From assembly GCA_002343445.1 (NCBI GenBank), contig DDSP01000018.1, positions 165,053 to 179,256 on the forward strand: 14,204 nt of DNA, given 5' to 3'. The notes under the pieces are model-generated. The model worked only from the letters and a program-made list of their open reading frames with translations. It ran no database searches and had not been told where the DNA came from. Source of the DNA: Chthonomonas sp. UBA2387. Lineage in GTDB: Bacteria > Armatimonadota > Fimbriimonadia > Fimbriimonadales > Fimbriimonadaceae. Position numbers and translations under genes: made by a program. Every line of letters starts with the position of its first letter. Position 1 is the first letter of the stretch. This document shows, one piece after another, positions 13,861 through 14,204 of the stretch.

Positions 13861-13881
13861 ACGTAAATCGTATTACGAAAA
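13861..13881 (-). promoter_or_regulatory. Promoter and operator candidate of the toxin-antitoxin pair
   Basis: TCGTATTACGA at 13868-13878 is a perfect palindrome around one central base, and CGTAA/TTACG (13862-13866 with 13872-13876) gives an overlapping inverted repeat. On the minus strand TACGAT (13872-13867) sits six bases before the ATG and can serve as a -10. RHH antitoxins bind such short inverted repeats. The remaining bases to 13935 hold nothing I can name. Confidence 0.5.
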
Positions 13882-13935
13882 CCTGGATGGCGGAAGCCAG
13901 GAGACCATCGGCGCGCACCACTGCATGACCGACGG

Positions 13936-14204
13936 TCAGAGCTTCTCCACCGGCGCGTACCTCAGCAGCAGCCGCTTGACGCCCTCGCTGCCGAAGTCGA
14001 TCGAGGCGACCTGCTTGTCGCCGACCCCGTCGAGGGCGACGACGGTGCCCATGCCGAACGAGTCGTGCAGCACCCGGTCGCCCGGGTCGAGCGACGGGAT
14101 CTCGCGAGCGGGCTTGGCCTTGGACGCGGCGTCGGCGCGGGCCGCGGCCGACGAGAAGTTGCGACGCCCACGGTCGGTCGGGCTGCCCCAAGAGCTGCCG
14201 CCGC
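13936..14204 (-). CDS. pcrA: C-terminal end of a PcrA/UvrD-type ATP-dependent DNA helicase
   Basis: Reading the minus strand from the right edge to the TGA at 13936-13938 gives 88 residues plus a partial codon. They hold a low-complexity Ser/Ala/Arg linker and then the Tudor-like C-terminal domain typical of PcrA/UvrD: PSLDPGDRVLHDSFGMGTVV, then ASIDFGSEGVKRLLLRYAPVEKL. That domain binds RNA polymerase in characterised members, and the enzyme unwinds DNA in repair and conflict resolution. All helicase motifs lie beyond the window. The near-total use of G/C-ending codons and the RLLLRYAPVEKL ending are actinobacterial in character. It is convergent with the M23 side and is followed by the toxin-antitoxin pair on the same strand. 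Confidence 0.88.
   Translation of the reverse strand, partial: GGSSWGSPTDRGRRNFSSAAARADAASKAKPAREIPSLDPGDRVLHDSFGMGTVVALDGVGDKQVASIDFGSEGVKRLLLRYAPVEKL

Noticed and set aside
13850..14191. A 113-codon minus-strand open frame at the right edge
   Set aside because: Arg-rich and out of frame with the PcrA/UvrD C-terminal domain, which is unmistakable in the neighbouring frame.

Overview
The window looks like two different GC-rich genomes joined together. Positions 1 to about 10050 carry genes of a GC-rich, non-actinobacterial bacterium. By impression of gene content this may be an Armatimonadota (Fimbriimonadia) member, but that is inference. Positions about 10080 to 14204 carry an actinobacterial, Nocardioides-like block with almost exclusively G/C-ending codons. 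The seam lies inside sucC, at the conserved glycine-rich motif after residue 259, where codon use and family type change together. A metagenome assembly chimera is the simplest reading.

Left block. A membrane-anchored ankyrin-repeat protein (running off the left edge, minus strand) is divergent from an orphan ECF sigma factor, with an AT-rich promoter/operator island between them. Convergent to the sigma gene is a minus-strand operon-like run: a soluble PAS-GAF-GAF histidine kinase, an OmpR/PhoB-type response regulator and a secreted protein with two PrcB-like domains. Divergent from the kinase is a plus-strand run: a secreted G5-3D cell-wall protein, rsmA (16S rRNA dimethyltransferase) starting at TTG in overlap with it, and an exported helical protein overlapping the rsmA end. 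After a strongly structured 180-base intergenic stretch come two coupled, exported genes of unknown function.

Right block. sucC (minus; only its first two thirds fit the actinobacterial block) is divergent from a membrane-anchored M23 peptidase gene, which ends in a long hairpin. There follow an intergenic repeat element of actinobacterial type, a 5'-truncated MBG/Ig-like surface-protein remnant, a ribbon-helix-helix antitoxin and BrnT-like toxin pair (minus), and the C-terminal end of a PcrA/UvrD helicase gene (minus) at the right edge.

No rRNA, tRNA, CRISPR array, integrase or transposase was seen. I did not find a convincing new defence or mobile system. The most unusual signals are the seam in sucC, the structured intergenic stretch at 8022-8129, the duplicated PrcB-like protein downstream of a two-component pair, and the unknown two-gene secreted unit at 8182-9619.
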